Shown here: positions 7,616-15,216 of the stretch, piece after piece
Position numbering within the stretch: position 1 is the stretch's first letter
Layout: each line of letters starts with the position of its first letter
Assembly (NCBI GenBank): GCA_964472135.1
Contig: CAYYJB010000020.1
Coordinates: 1-37,238 of the forward strand
Reading direction: 5' to 3'
Length of the DNA: 37,238 bases
Source: JAUREX01 sp964472135
GTDB lineage: Bacteria > Pseudomonadota > Alphaproteobacteria > Rhodobacterales > Rhodobacteraceae
The notes under the pieces: generated by a model
Database searches by the model: none
What the model saw: only the letters and a program-made list of their open reading frames with translations
What the model was told of the DNA's origin: nothing
Position numbers and translations under genes: made by a program

Positions 7616-8347
7616 GAGTTCGCGCAGCCGCGCGAGCATCAGCGCGACCCCCTCCTCGCCCCGCTCGGGCGTGCCGGCGGGCGCGGTCGCGGTGTACCAG
7701 TGCCCACCCTCGAGCGCGCGCTCCATCGCCACCGTCTCTGGCGCGAGCGCGCGCATGAGCGCGGTCTCCCCCTCGCCCGCGTGGTCGAAGACGAAGCCCG
7801 CGGCGGGGGGCAGCACGGGGTGGATGCGGATCCAGGCGAAGGGGTCGGCGCCAACCGCGTGGTCGGCGTAGTAATCGGCCATCTCGGCCCGGCCCCACCA
7901 GCCCGTGCCGCGTTCGGCCTCGAGATGGCGAAAGATCGCGTTGCGCGCGGCGAGGCGAAAGGCGAGGTCGGTCGGCATCCCCTGCAGGAAGTTCTCGGAC
8001 TGGTGGTGGATGAGGCCATGCACGTTGCGAAACCCCGCGCGCAGGAGCGCGGCGAAGAGCCCCTCGGCAAAGGGCAGGAGGGCCGCGGCATCGATGTGCA
8101 GCGTCCCCGTCCCCTCGGGGCCCGCGACCGCGTGGCTTGCCGCGCCATAGGCGAAGGGCGGCAGGATGACGATCCGCTCGGGCGCCTCGGCCTCGAGCCG
8201 GTCGAGCGCGCGCGTCACGATCAGGAGATCGACGCCCGCGGGCAGATGCGCGCCGTGGTATTCCATCACCCCGATCGGCAGCACGACGGGCAGATGCGCG
8301 GCGATGGCATCGCGCAGCTGATCGGGGCGCATGAGGTCAAACCGCAT
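7604..8347 (-). CDS. Creatininase-family metal-dependent amidohydrolase
   Basis: A 247-residue protein of the creatininase/MftE/ArfB superfamily, whose members cleave C-N bonds using two metal ions. The first metal block, PIGVMEYHGAHLPAGVD, gives E29, H31 and D40, and a later HAGEGET block (H189-E192) is the usual fourth region. The common NGHGGN motif is replaced by HHQSEN (114-119), so the substrate is probably not creatinine. An earlier in-frame start would add a basic, low-complexity tail, so the ATG at 8347 is preferred. That ATG overlaps the end of the FGGY kinase by 11 bases. It is the last gene of a leftward operon with BtpA-like, M42 and kinase genes. An amide- or amidine-bearing sugar derivative is one possible substrate (inference). 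Confidence 0.8.
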   Translation of the reverse strand: MRFDLMRPDQLRDAIAAHLPVVLPIGVMEYHGAHLPAGVDLLIVTRALDRLEAEAPERIVILPPFAYGAASHAVAGPEGTGTLHIDAAALLPFAEGLFAALLRAGFRNVHGLIHHQSENFLQGMPTDLAFRLAARNAIFRHLEAERGTGWWGRAEMADYYADHAVGADPFAWIRIHPVLPPAAGFVFDHAGEGETALMRALAPETVAMERALEGGHWYTATAPAGTPERGEEGVALMLARLRELLWP

Positions 8348-9842
8348 CGGAGCCCCCGGTGCCCAGCGCATGGGCGATGTCGCGCGTCTGGGCATAGAGC
8401 GCGCGGAAGAGCGGATACTGCCGCTCATAGGCGTCGTGGCGGGCGGGGGCGACGGCATCCTCGGGCGGGTTCCAGCGGGCGATGTCATCGGGGCCGGCAA
8501 GGCCCGCCGCCTGCGCGGCAAGGAAGGCATCGCCATAGGCCGCCCCGACCGAGACGCGGCAGAGCTCGTGCCGCAGCCCGGTGAGGTCGGCCGTCGCCTG
8601 CAGCCAGACGCGGTTCTTGGTGCCGCCCCCCACGGCCACGACGCGGGCGGGCGGGATGCCCGCCTCGGCGTAGGTGTCGGTCACATGGCGCGTCGCCTGC
8701 GCGATCCCCTCGATCAGGGCGCGATACATCTCGCCCCGGCCATGCGTCAGGTCGAGGCCGAAAAAGGCGCCGCGCGCCCGCGGGTCGTGGAGGGGCGTGC
8801 GCTCGCCCGAAAAATAGGGCAGGCAGATCAGGCCGCGCGCCCCGGGCGGGATGGCCTCGGCCTCGGCGGCGAGGGTGGCGAAGGCGGTCTCTTTCGGCAA
8901 CTCGCGCGCGAACTGCTCGCGGAACCAGTGCGTCAGCGTCCCCGAGGTCGCAAGACCCGCCATCGCGGCGCGCTGGCCGGGATAGAGCCAGGGCGCATGC
9001 CACAGCCGCGGATCCTGCGTCGCCTTGTCGGTCACGAGGATGATGAAGATCGTCGAGCCCATCATCATCATCATGTCGCCGGGTGCGCGGACGCCCACGC
9101 TCACGGCCTCGGCGGCGGCGTCGATGGTGCCGCAGGTGACGGGGGTGCCCTCGGCGAGCCCCGTCTCGGCCGCCGCCGCAGCCGTGATCCGCCCTGCGAC
9201 CTCGGTCGACCACATCAGGCGCGGCAGCGCCTCGGGCGCGCAGATGTCGGCCAGATCGAAGCACCAGCCCTGCCGCCCGATGTCATAGAGCGGCGAGAAG
9301 TTCGCCGCCGTGTAATGGTCGATCACGTATTCGCCCGTCAGGCGGAAGGTGATGTAGGAGGTCGAGGTCAGGATCCGCGCGGTGCGCGCCCAGATCTCGG
9401 GCCGGTTGCGCCGGAGCCACAGGATCTTCGGGCCGACCGACTGCGAGGTGAGCGCGTTGCCGCAACGCTCGAGGATGCGCGCGGGGCCGATCGCGGCCTC
9501 GAGCTCGGCGATCTCGGCCGCCGCCCGGGTATCGACGCCGTAGAGGACGCCGTTCATCAGCGGCGCGCCCGCCGCATCGACGGGCAGCATGCAGGGCCCG
9601 ATCGCCGAGGCCGCCACCGCCGCGATCTGCCCGGGCGCGATGCCGCTCTCGGCCAGAAGGCGGCGGGTGAGGGTCTTGAAATCGCCCCACCAGTCCTCGT
9701 CGGCGCGGTGCTCGGCCCAGCCGGGGCGGGGCACGATCATCTTGTGGGGGGTGGCGGCCTGCGCGACGATGCGCCCGCCTTCGTCTGCGATCACGCCCTT
9801 CGATTCGAAGGTGCCGATGTCGATCCCGAGCGTATATGCCAT
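8337..9842 (-). CDS. FGGY-family carbohydrate kinase
   Basis: A 501-residue sugar kinase of the xylulokinase/fuculokinase superfamily. The N-terminal phosphate-1 motif GIDIGTFESKG is at residues 6-16. The catalytic-base region GTIDAAAEA is at 238-246 (D241). The C-terminal ATP-site motif AVGGGTKN is followed by a typical second FGGY signature. A run of five methionines (257-261), encoded by an ATG repeat, sits just before the GST loop. The ATG at 9842 is preferred over one at 9857 because GGAGGG lies between the two; the earlier one overlaps the M42 stop as ATGA. It is the third gene of the BtpA-M42-kinase-creatininase operon. Ketoses such as xylulose, ribulose or fuculose are family substrates; this one is unknown. 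Confidence 0.88.
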   Translation of the reverse strand: MAYTLGIDIGTFESKGVIADEGGRIVAQAATPHKMIVPRPGWAEHRADEDWWGDFKTLTRRLLAESGIAPGQIAAVAASAIGPCMLPVDAAGAPLMNGVLYGVDTRAAAEIAELEAAIGPARILERCGNALTSQSVGPKILWLRRNRPEIWARTARILTSTSYITFRLTGEYVIDHYTAANFSPLYDIGRQGWCFDLADICAPEALPRLMWSTEVAGRITAAAAAETGLAEGTPVTCGTIDAAAEAVSVGVRAPGDMMMMMGSTIFIILVTDKATQDPRLWHAPWLYPGQRAAMAGLATSGTLTHWFREQFARELPKETAFATLAAEAEAIPPGARGLICLPYFSGERTPLHDPRARGAFFGLDLTHGRGEMYRALIEGIAQATRHVTDTYAEAGIPPARVVAVGGGTKNRVWLQATADLTGLRHELCRVSVGAAYGDAFLAAQAAGLAGPDDIARWNPPEDAVAPARHDAYERQYPLFRALYAQTRDIAHALGTGGSDAV

Positions 9843-9853
9843 CGCGCCCTCCG

Positions 9854-10975
9854 TCATGCGCCGCGGTCAAGCCGCATGTCTGGCCCGATCCGCCCCAGCG
9901 CCGCGACGCAGAGCCGCGCGAGTTCCGCAAGATCGGCCAGATCGCAGCATTCGGTCGCCGAATGCGAATGGCGCATGGGAAAGCCCACATCGATCGACGC
10001 CACCCCCTGCCCCACCGTCTGCACATAGGAGAGGTCGGTCAGCACGCCCACCTGCGCCGAGCGTTGCAGCGCGATCCCCTCGGCCGCGGCCGTCTCCTCG
10101 AAGAGCCGCACGAGGGCCGGGTGCGGGATCACGCCGTTGAGGGTGCCGCGCCCGTGGAAGGAATAGAGGCTGATCCCCGGCCCCCCGCCCAGCGCCATCT
10201 CGCCCCGCGTCGCCATGTCGGGCGTGTCGGAGGCCTGCATCAGGTCGATCTGGATCGCGATGTCGGGGTTCAGCACCTGCGCGGCCACCACCGCCCCGCG
10301 CAGGTTGAATTCCTCCTGCACCGAAAAGACGAGGTCGACCGTCGGACCGCCCGCCCGCCCGGCAAGCGCGCGCGCGACTTCGATGAGGACGGCGCAGCCC
10401 GCCCGGTCATCGACCGAGGTGCCGGCGATGCGCTCCCCCGCGAGCGAAACCACCTGCGGGCGATAGACGACCGGGGTGCCGATGCGCACGCCCGCGGCCT
10501 CGACCGCGGCCTTCGATCCGTGGCCCGTGTCGATCAGGATCTCGGGCGCGGTCAGGACCTTGTATTTCTCCTCGGGCTGGGTCGCGTGGTGGGCCTTGTT
10601 CATGATGATGCCCGCCACGTCGCGCCCCTCGCCCACGCAGAGCGTCACCACCTGCGCGGCCATGGCGCGCTCCGACACGCCCCCCATCCGCTCCACCCGA
10701 ATGAGGCCGTCGGCCTCGATCCGGCGCACGAAGAAGCCGAGCTGGTCCATGTGGGTAAAGAGCATGACGCGCGGCGCGTCGGCCGCGCCCGGAAATGTCG
10801 CGATGACATTGCCGAGCCGGTCGGTGCGGCTTGGCACGCCCGCGTCCGACAGCCGCGCCCGGATCAGCGCCGCGACCCGCTCCTCATGCCCCGAGAGGCC
10901 GGGGGTGAGCATGAGGTCGCAAAGATCGGCGCGGATCCGCGCGCGCGATTCGTCTGCCATCACCGCCAACCCCAT
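9854..10975 (-). CDS. M42-family metallopeptidase, SgcX/FrvX-like
   Basis: A 373-residue dinuclear zinc aminopeptidase-like protein. Visible metal and catalytic residues are H75 and D77 (FTHMDQ), bridging D in SVDD (187-190), the EE pair at 221-222, a DLMQASD segment near 244-250 and a late RHSH. M42 enzymes form dodecameric cytoplasmic peptidases, but SgcX and FrvX of E. coli are encoded in sugar operons with no proven function. The ATG at 10975 overlaps the BtpA-like TAA (TAATG), so the pair is coupled, just as SgcQ and SgcX occur together in E. coli sgc. A second ATG at 10960 is possible. A role on a sugar conjugate rather than on peptides is an inference from context. Confidence 0.86.
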   Translation of the reverse strand: MGLAVMADESRARIRADLCDLMLTPGLSGHEERVAALIRARLSDAGVPSRTDRLGNVIATFPGAADAPRVMLFTHMDQLGFFVRRIEADGLIRVERMGGVSERAMAAQVVTLCVGEGRDVAGIIMNKAHHATQPEEKYKVLTAPEILIDTGHGSKAAVEAAGVRIGTPVVYRPQVVSLAGERIAGTSVDDRAGCAVLIEVARALAGRAGGPTVDLVFSVQEEFNLRGAVVAAQVLNPDIAIQIDLMQASDTPDMATRGEMALGGGPGISLYSFHGRGTLNGVIPHPALVRLFEETAAAEGIALQRSAQVGVLTDLSYVQTVGQGVASIDVGFPMRHSHSATECCDLADLAELARLCVAALGRIGPDMRLDRGA

Positions 10976-11790
10976 TATCGCGCCCCCCGCGCAGCGCGGG
11001 CGCGCGCCATGAAATCGGCCGCGCGGTCGGGATCGACCGCGTTCCAGGTATGCCCCGCGACCTTCAGCGCCGAGCCCACGACGCAACCATCCGCGATGCG
11101 CAGCACATCGGCGACGGTCGCATGCTTGACCCCCGTGTTGGCGAGCACCGGCACATCGGGCAGCGCGCGCTTGACGGCCTCGAGATCGCCCATCGCCGCC
11201 GCCTCGCCGGTGATCTGCCCCGAGACGAGCACCGCGTCGGGGATCGAGGAAAAGACGGCCGAGCGCGCCCGGTCGGGCAGCGGCCGGCGGTCGAGGCTGT
11301 CGGCGAACTCGGCCGAGACGTTGTAGAGTAGCGCGAGATCGCCGCGCCCGAGCCGGCCGCGATAGCGCAGCGCCGCGCCCGCGTCGGGCGTCCACGGCCC
11401 CATGTCCGAGGCATAGGTGCCGGTGAAGATCTCGCGCACGAAGCGCGCCCCCGTCGCCGCCGCCAGCGCCATCGTCGCCATCGGATCCCACAGCACGTTG
11501 ACGCCGAAGGGCACCGTGATCTCGGGCCGCAGCCGGCCGATCACATAGGCCATGGTCGCGCTCGAGGCGGTATCGACCTTGAACTCATAGGGCCGGTCGT
11601 TCTCGTTGCCGAACATCACCGCGTCAACGCCCGCCGCCTGCAGGGCGCGCAGGTCGGCCCGCGCCCCCTCGACGAGGCCCTCGAGCCCCGCCTCGGCATC
11701 AAAAAGCGGCGTGCCGGGCAGCGCGCCCAGATGCACCATCGCAATCACGGGCTTGCCCGCCCCGAACACCCGCCGGAAATTCGCCGTCAC
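10975..11790 (-). CDS. BtpA/SgcQ-family TIM-barrel protein
   Basis: A 271-residue BtpA-family protein; the family usually has about 260-270 residues. Recognisable segments are KPVIAMVHLGALPG near the N-terminus, 'GVDAVMFGNENDRPY', 'VPFGVNVLWDP', 'VLVSGQITG' and the C-terminal 'VLANTGVKHATV' plus 'GCVVGSALK'. The phosphate-binding-like GxxxG elements suggest a TIM barrel. BtpA was linked to photosystem I stability in cyanobacteria, but E. coli SgcQ lies in a sugar operon and the reaction is unknown. The start is GTG at 11790, preceded by GGGGAG; extending upstream gives non-family sequence. It leads the operon BtpA, M42, FGGY kinase, creatininase-like. Confidence 0.84.
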   Translation of the reverse strand: MTANFRRVFGAGKPVIAMVHLGALPGTPLFDAEAGLEGLVEGARADLRALQAAGVDAVMFGNENDRPYEFKVDTASSATMAYVIGRLRPEITVPFGVNVLWDPMATMALAAATGARFVREIFTGTYASDMGPWTPDAGAALRYRGRLGRGDLALLYNVSAEFADSLDRRPLPDRARSAVFSSIPDAVLVSGQITGEAAAMGDLEAVKRALPDVPVLANTGVKHATVADVLRIADGCVVGSALKVAGHTWNAVDPDRAADFMARARAARGAR

Positions 11791-12142
11791 CCGCTTCTCC
11801 CCTGTCGCCGGCGCACCAAGGGGGTGCGCGGAAGGGAAGCATACAAGCCTTCGCACCCTGACGAAAGCCTCGCGCGCCCGATGCCATGCCGACGCGAGAG
11901 GCAGGTATGGGGGAAGTTGGGGGTGTCCGGCCCTCTTGCGCGAAACCGTTCGCGGTCGTAGCGTCAGCAACGAGGTAGGCGGGGAGCGGTCGTTCGCTCA
12001 GGGCTGTCCACCATATCAAATTGGGTTCTTCTTGATTGCGCTTACGAGATAAGTGATCGTGGGCTCAACAGCGGGATCGAGCCGCTCCCATCTCTCCGCC
12101 ATCGGAGAAATGACCATTCCCTTAAGTCGAGTTGACAGGACA
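11791..12142. other. Intergenic region between the BtpA operon and the AT-rich orphan gene
   Basis: About 350 bases with no convincing gene. It must contain the promoter of the leftward BtpA operon and probably that of the rightward orphan gene. A 16-bp inverted repeat, CGCGAA-ACCG-TTCGCG (11939-11954), could be an operator or a small hairpin. A GTG-initiated frame from 12053 joins the orphan gene but encodes GC-rich, non-family-like sequence up to about 12140. TTGACA at 12131-12136 is a perfect -35 box, but no -10 box follows at the right spacing. Confidence 0.4.
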
Positions 12143-13126
12143 ATGAAGAATGAGGAAGGTCAAAATAATTATGGAGATGAAATGCGGCCTAGAAATCCGT
12201 TAATTTTAGTAAACGTCCCAGACGCTTATTTTAGTGACAATCAATTAGCGGCTGTGATTCAGTCGGTTGAAGCTGCATTATTTTCGACATGTTTTAGAAG
12301 TTACCCGCAGGCATTCTCTACGATGTATTCCGGCATGGAGAAGCTCTGCAAGAATATTTCTGGACTTGGCAAAGGAAAGCGCTTTGATCAATCTTGGGCG
12401 GAGGCCGGAAGGCGTCTCAACCTCCTAGATCACCCAATTTTCAGAAAGACGCTAGATTCGAAAGGTGAAGAAATCTTTGTTCACCAGAAAGAATGGTCTA
12501 GTCTTCGAAATCAAATTGAACATCAGGGTGACAGCCCAAGTTATGATTTACAAGCATCGACCCTTCTTCTAGGAAGCTTATGGGATGCCTTTGAAATTTT
12601 ACTCGAAAATCATAAAGATTATAAGTTAAGGTCATCTCTTTTGCCTGAAACCAGGCGGGCTTTTGATTTGACAAGGCGCGTGCTCAAACTCGCAAGTCGC
12701 GAAGAGGCTATTTCAAAATTGTTTTTTGACAAGCCGCTCGTTTGCCACATGCGAAGATTAGTTCAGCCAACATTTCAGGATTGGAGCTTTGATAACGAGC
12801 GATACTTCAATTCAAATGCTCGGTTCGAAGATATTTTGAACTGGCGTAGAGAAATAGAGGGAGCAAGGAGTGGGCTTGACTGGCGGGGATGCGATTGCCC
12901 AGTTTGTGGCTCTGCGCACTCGATCTTTGCGTACAGGGACAGAGGAGATGAAAAAAAATTAATGGTGAAGTTTGAAAATTTCTCCTGTCCAGAGTGTGGA
13001 TTTTTATGTTACGATCACAACAGTGAGCCGCATCTTTCCCGAGAGACGCTTTGCGAAATAATAGAAGCGCTGCTTCCCGAAATTCAAAAAGACTGCGGAG
13101 CAACAGAAGCCTTTGTGCAATGGTAA
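12143..13126 (+). CDS. AT-rich orphan protein with HEPN-like motif and C-terminal zinc ribbon
   Basis: A predicted protein of 327 residues that I do not recognise as a named family. The gene is strikingly AT-rich, with many AAA, ATT and TTA codons, against its GC-rich neighbours, so recent transfer is likely. The middle is helical and contains LRNQIEHQG with R122 and H127, fitting the R-x4-6-H signature of HEPN domains, many of which are RNases in toxin-antitoxin and defence systems. The C-terminus has CDCPVC (250-255) and CPEC (282-285) plus C289, a zinc-ribbon pattern. The start is uncertain: ATGs at 12110, 12143 and 12182 all have some Shine-Dalgarno match (GGAGAT before 12182). No partner gene is adjacent. 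A defence or RNA-cleaving role is inference. Confidence 0.72.
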   Translation: MKNEEGQNNYGDEMRPRNPLILVNVPDAYFSDNQLAAVIQSVEAALFSTCFRSYPQAFSTMYSGMEKLCKNISGLGKGKRFDQSWAEAGRRLNLLDHPIFRKTLDSKGEEIFVHQKEWSSLRNQIEHQGDSPSYDLQASTLLLGSLWDAFEILLENHKDYKLRSSLLPETRRAFDLTRRVLKLASREEAISKLFFDKPLVCHMRRLVQPTFQDWSFDNERYFNSNARFEDILNWRREIEGARSGLDWRGCDCPVCGSAHSIFAYRDRGDEKKLMVKFENFSCPECGFLCYDHNSEPHLSRETLCEIIEALLPEIQKDCGATEAFVQW

Positions 13127-13344
13127 GATGCGCTGCGCGGGGCATGAGTGACCGATTCTAGGTAGTCGCATCGCAGCATCGCTGCCTTCTCGACCGGCGG
13201 CAATGGGCCGCGAGCGCCTCTGCCCCTGCGAACCGAGGGACGACCCCGCATCCTGCCCGAACGTCGCGCATCGGCTCCAAGCCGTCATGGGGCATCTTGT
13301 GTGGCGTGGCGAACACCAGCATGTTGGGCAAAAGGGAGGCGCCC
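13127..13344. other. GC-rich intergenic region upstream of the aldo/keto reductase
   Basis: About 220 bases without a supported gene, returning abruptly to GC-rich composition after the orphan gene. It should hold the promoter of the reductase-lactonase operon. A minus-strand open frame crosses it but has no family resemblance. I see no clear direct or inverted repeat marking an insertion end on either side of the AT-rich gene. Confidence 0.4.
13316..13327. promoter_or_regulatory. Weak candidate GntR half-related operator
   Basis: CCAGCATGTTGG is palindromic at 10 of 12 positions with a central CATG, like CTAACATGTTAG at 3263-3274 (9 of 12 identical). It lies 17 bases before the ATG of the aldo/keto reductase. 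It lacks the second CATG 8 bases upstream that the two strong sites share, so it may be a low-affinity site or chance. Confidence 0.3.
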
Positions 13345-14379
13345 ATGCACTTGAAGACACGGCACTGGGACAGGCGCGGCGACGGCGGCCTGACCTTCAC
13401 GGAATTCGGGTTCGGCACGGCCCCGATCGCGAACCTCTACCGCGCGGTCAGCGAGGAGGACGCGCGCGCGGCCCTCGATGCCGCCTGGGATGCGGGCGTG
13501 CGCTATTTCGACACCGCCCCGCTCTATGGCCTCGGGCTGGCCGAGACGCGCCTCAACCCGTTCCTGCGGGGCAAGCCGCGCGAGAGCTACATCCTCTCGA
13601 CCAAGGTCGGGCGCATTCTCAGGGCCTGCGCGCCGGGCGAGGCGCGCGACTGCATCGGCAAGTTCTACGATGTCCCCGCCCGGCGCGAGGTCTATGACTA
13701 CACCCACGACGGGGTGCTGCGCGCGGTCGAGCAGGCGCTCGAGCGTCTGGGGGTGGACCGGGTCGACATCCTCTATGCCCACGACCTCGACCTCTACAAC
13801 CACGGCACGCCCGAGGCGCTCGGGGCAAAGCTCGAGGAGTTCATGGCCGGGGGCTACCGCGCGCTCCTGCGGCTGCGGGATGAGGGCGTGATCGCGGCGT
13901 TCGGCGCGGGCGTCAACGCCTGGGAGCCCTGCCGCTGGATGGCCGAGCGGGGGGATTTCGACCTCTTCCTGCTCGCGGGGCGCTATACGCTGCTCGAACA
14001 GGGGGCGCTCGAGGGCTTCCTCGGCATGGCGGCCGAGCGGGGCATCGGGATCGTGCTCGGCGGGCCCTACAATTCGGGCGTGCTCGCGACGGGCCCGAAG
14101 CCCGGTGCCTTCTACAACTACGAACCCGCCCCGCCCGAGATCCTCGCGCGCGTCGCGCGGATCGAGGCCGTCTGCACCCGCCACGGGGTGCGGATGGTCG
14201 ATGCGGCCTTCCGCTTTCCGCTCCTGCACCCGGCGGTCGTGTCGGTCATCCCCGGGGGGGCGAATGCGGCCGAGGTCGCGGCGAACGCGCGCGCGGCGGC
14301 GGCCGTGATCCCGCCCGCGCTCTGGGCCGACCTCAAGGCCGAGGGCCTGCTCCACCCCGCCGCCCCCACCGGAGCCTGA
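13345..14379 (+). CDS. Aldo/keto reductase, aldose (L-fucose/L-galactose type) dehydrogenase-like
   Basis: A 344-residue AKR-superfamily enzyme. The catalytic tetrad is visible as D56 and Y61 (YFDTAPLYG), K87 (STKVG) and H146 (YAHD). The N-terminal 'FGFGTAPIANLY' and C-terminal 'SVIPGGANAAEVAAN' are typical of the D-threo-aldose 1-dehydrogenase group, which oxidises L-fucose, L-galactose or D-arabinose at C1 to the lactone with NAD(P). The ATG at 13345 follows GGGAGGCGCCC. The next gene, three bases away, is a fuconolactonase-type hydrolase, the expected next step, which strongly supports the aldose dehydrogenase reading. The true sugar is not certain. The SDR at 20199-20948 is a second candidate for the same step. 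Confidence 0.83.
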   Translation: MHLKTRHWDRRGDGGLTFTEFGFGTAPIANLYRAVSEEDARAALDAAWDAGVRYFDTAPLYGLGLAETRLNPFLRGKPRESYILSTKVGRILRACAPGEARDCIGKFYDVPARREVYDYTHDGVLRAVEQALERLGVDRVDILYAHDLDLYNHGTPEALGAKLEEFMAGGYRALLRLRDEGVIAAFGAGVNAWEPCRWMAERGDFDLFLLAGRYTLLEQGALEGFLGMAAERGIGIVLGGPYNSGVLATGPKPGAFYNYEPAPPEILARVARIEAVCTRHGVRMVDAAFRFPLLHPAVVSVIPGGANAAEVAANARAAAAVIPPALWADLKAEGLLHPAAPTGA

Positions 14380-14382
14380 GCC

Positions 14383-15216
14383 ATGAAGATCGACGCACAC
14401 CAGCATTTCTGGAACCCCGCGCGGGGCGATTACTTCTGGATGCCCAGGGGCGACGGCGTGCTCGACCGGGTCTACGGCCCGGCCGACCTCGCGCCCGCGC
14501 TTGCCCGCCACGGGATCGGGGCGAGCGTCCTCGTGCAGGCAGCACCCACCATCGCCGAGAGCGAATACATGCTCGGCATCGCCGATGCCGCCCCCTTTGT
14601 CGCGGGTGTCGTGGGCTGGGTCGATTTCGAGAAGCCCGGCGACCTCGGCGAGTTGCGCCGCCTCTCGGCGCATCCGAAGTTCAAGGGCGTGCGGCCGATG
14701 ATCCAGGACATCCCCGACGATGCCTGGATGCTGCGCGATGATGTGCAATGGGGGTATCGCGCGGTCTGCGACCTCGATCTGACCTTCGATGCGCTCGGCT
14801 TTCCGCGCCATCTCGGGCATTTCCTGACGCTTCTGCGCCGCTACCCCTCGATGCGCGTCGTGATAGACCACTTCATGAAGCCCCAGATCCGCGACCGCAG
14901 TGCCGCCGCCTTCGCCCATTGGGCCGACGGGATCGCGCGCATCGCGGGCGAGACGGGGGCGTTCTGCAAGTTCTCGGCGCTCGTGACCGAGGCCGAGCCG
15001 GGCTGGACGGTCGAGGATCTGGCGCCTTATGTCGAGCATGTGCTGCGCGTTTTCGGGCCCGAGCGCGTCATGTGGGGCTCCGACTGGCCGGTGTGCCGGC
15101 TGCGGGCGGAATACGAAGACTGGCGCCATGCGGCCGAGCGGCTGGTCGCGCATCTTGGGCCCGCCGATCAGGCGCGCATCTGGGGCGGCACGGCGGCGGC
15201 GTTCTACCGGCTCTAG
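14383..15216 (+). CDS. Amidohydrolase-2 family lactonase (L-fuconolactonase-like)
   Basis: A 277-residue metal-dependent hydrolase of the COG3618 lactonase family. The N-terminal DAHQHFW gives H6 and H8, followed by a typical 'YFWMP' segment. 'FKGVRPMIQDIPD' is a family hallmark, and WGSDWPV (231-237) carries the catalytic D234. Family members open L-fucono-, L-rhamnono- or L-galactono-lactone to the free acid in the cytoplasm. It starts 3 bases after the aldo/keto reductase, so the two act in sequence. Its TAG stop shares the palindromic CTAG (15213-15216) with the stop of the convergent ribokinase 2. Confidence 0.86.
   Translation: MKIDAHQHFWNPARGDYFWMPRGDGVLDRVYGPADLAPALARHGIGASVLVQAAPTIAESEYMLGIADAAPFVAGVVGWVDFEKPGDLGELRRLSAHPKFKGVRPMIQDIPDDAWMLRDDVQWGYRAVCDLDLTFDALGFPRHLGHFLTLLRRYPSMRVVIDHFMKPQIRDRSAAAFAHWADGIARIAGETGAFCKFSALVTEAEPGWTVEDLAPYVEHVLRVFGPERVMWGSDWPVCRLRAEYEDWRHAAERLVAHLGPADQARIWGGTAAAFYRL

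Noticed and set aside
9059..9075. CAT repeat resembling a microsatellite
   Set aside because: It simply encodes five consecutive methionines in the FGGY kinase at a conserved loop; no array or other repeat surrounds it.
12000..13200. Insertion-sequence or integron boundaries around the AT-rich gene
   Set aside because: I found no transposase, terminal inverted repeats or matching direct repeats on either side, so the transfer mechanism cannot be named.
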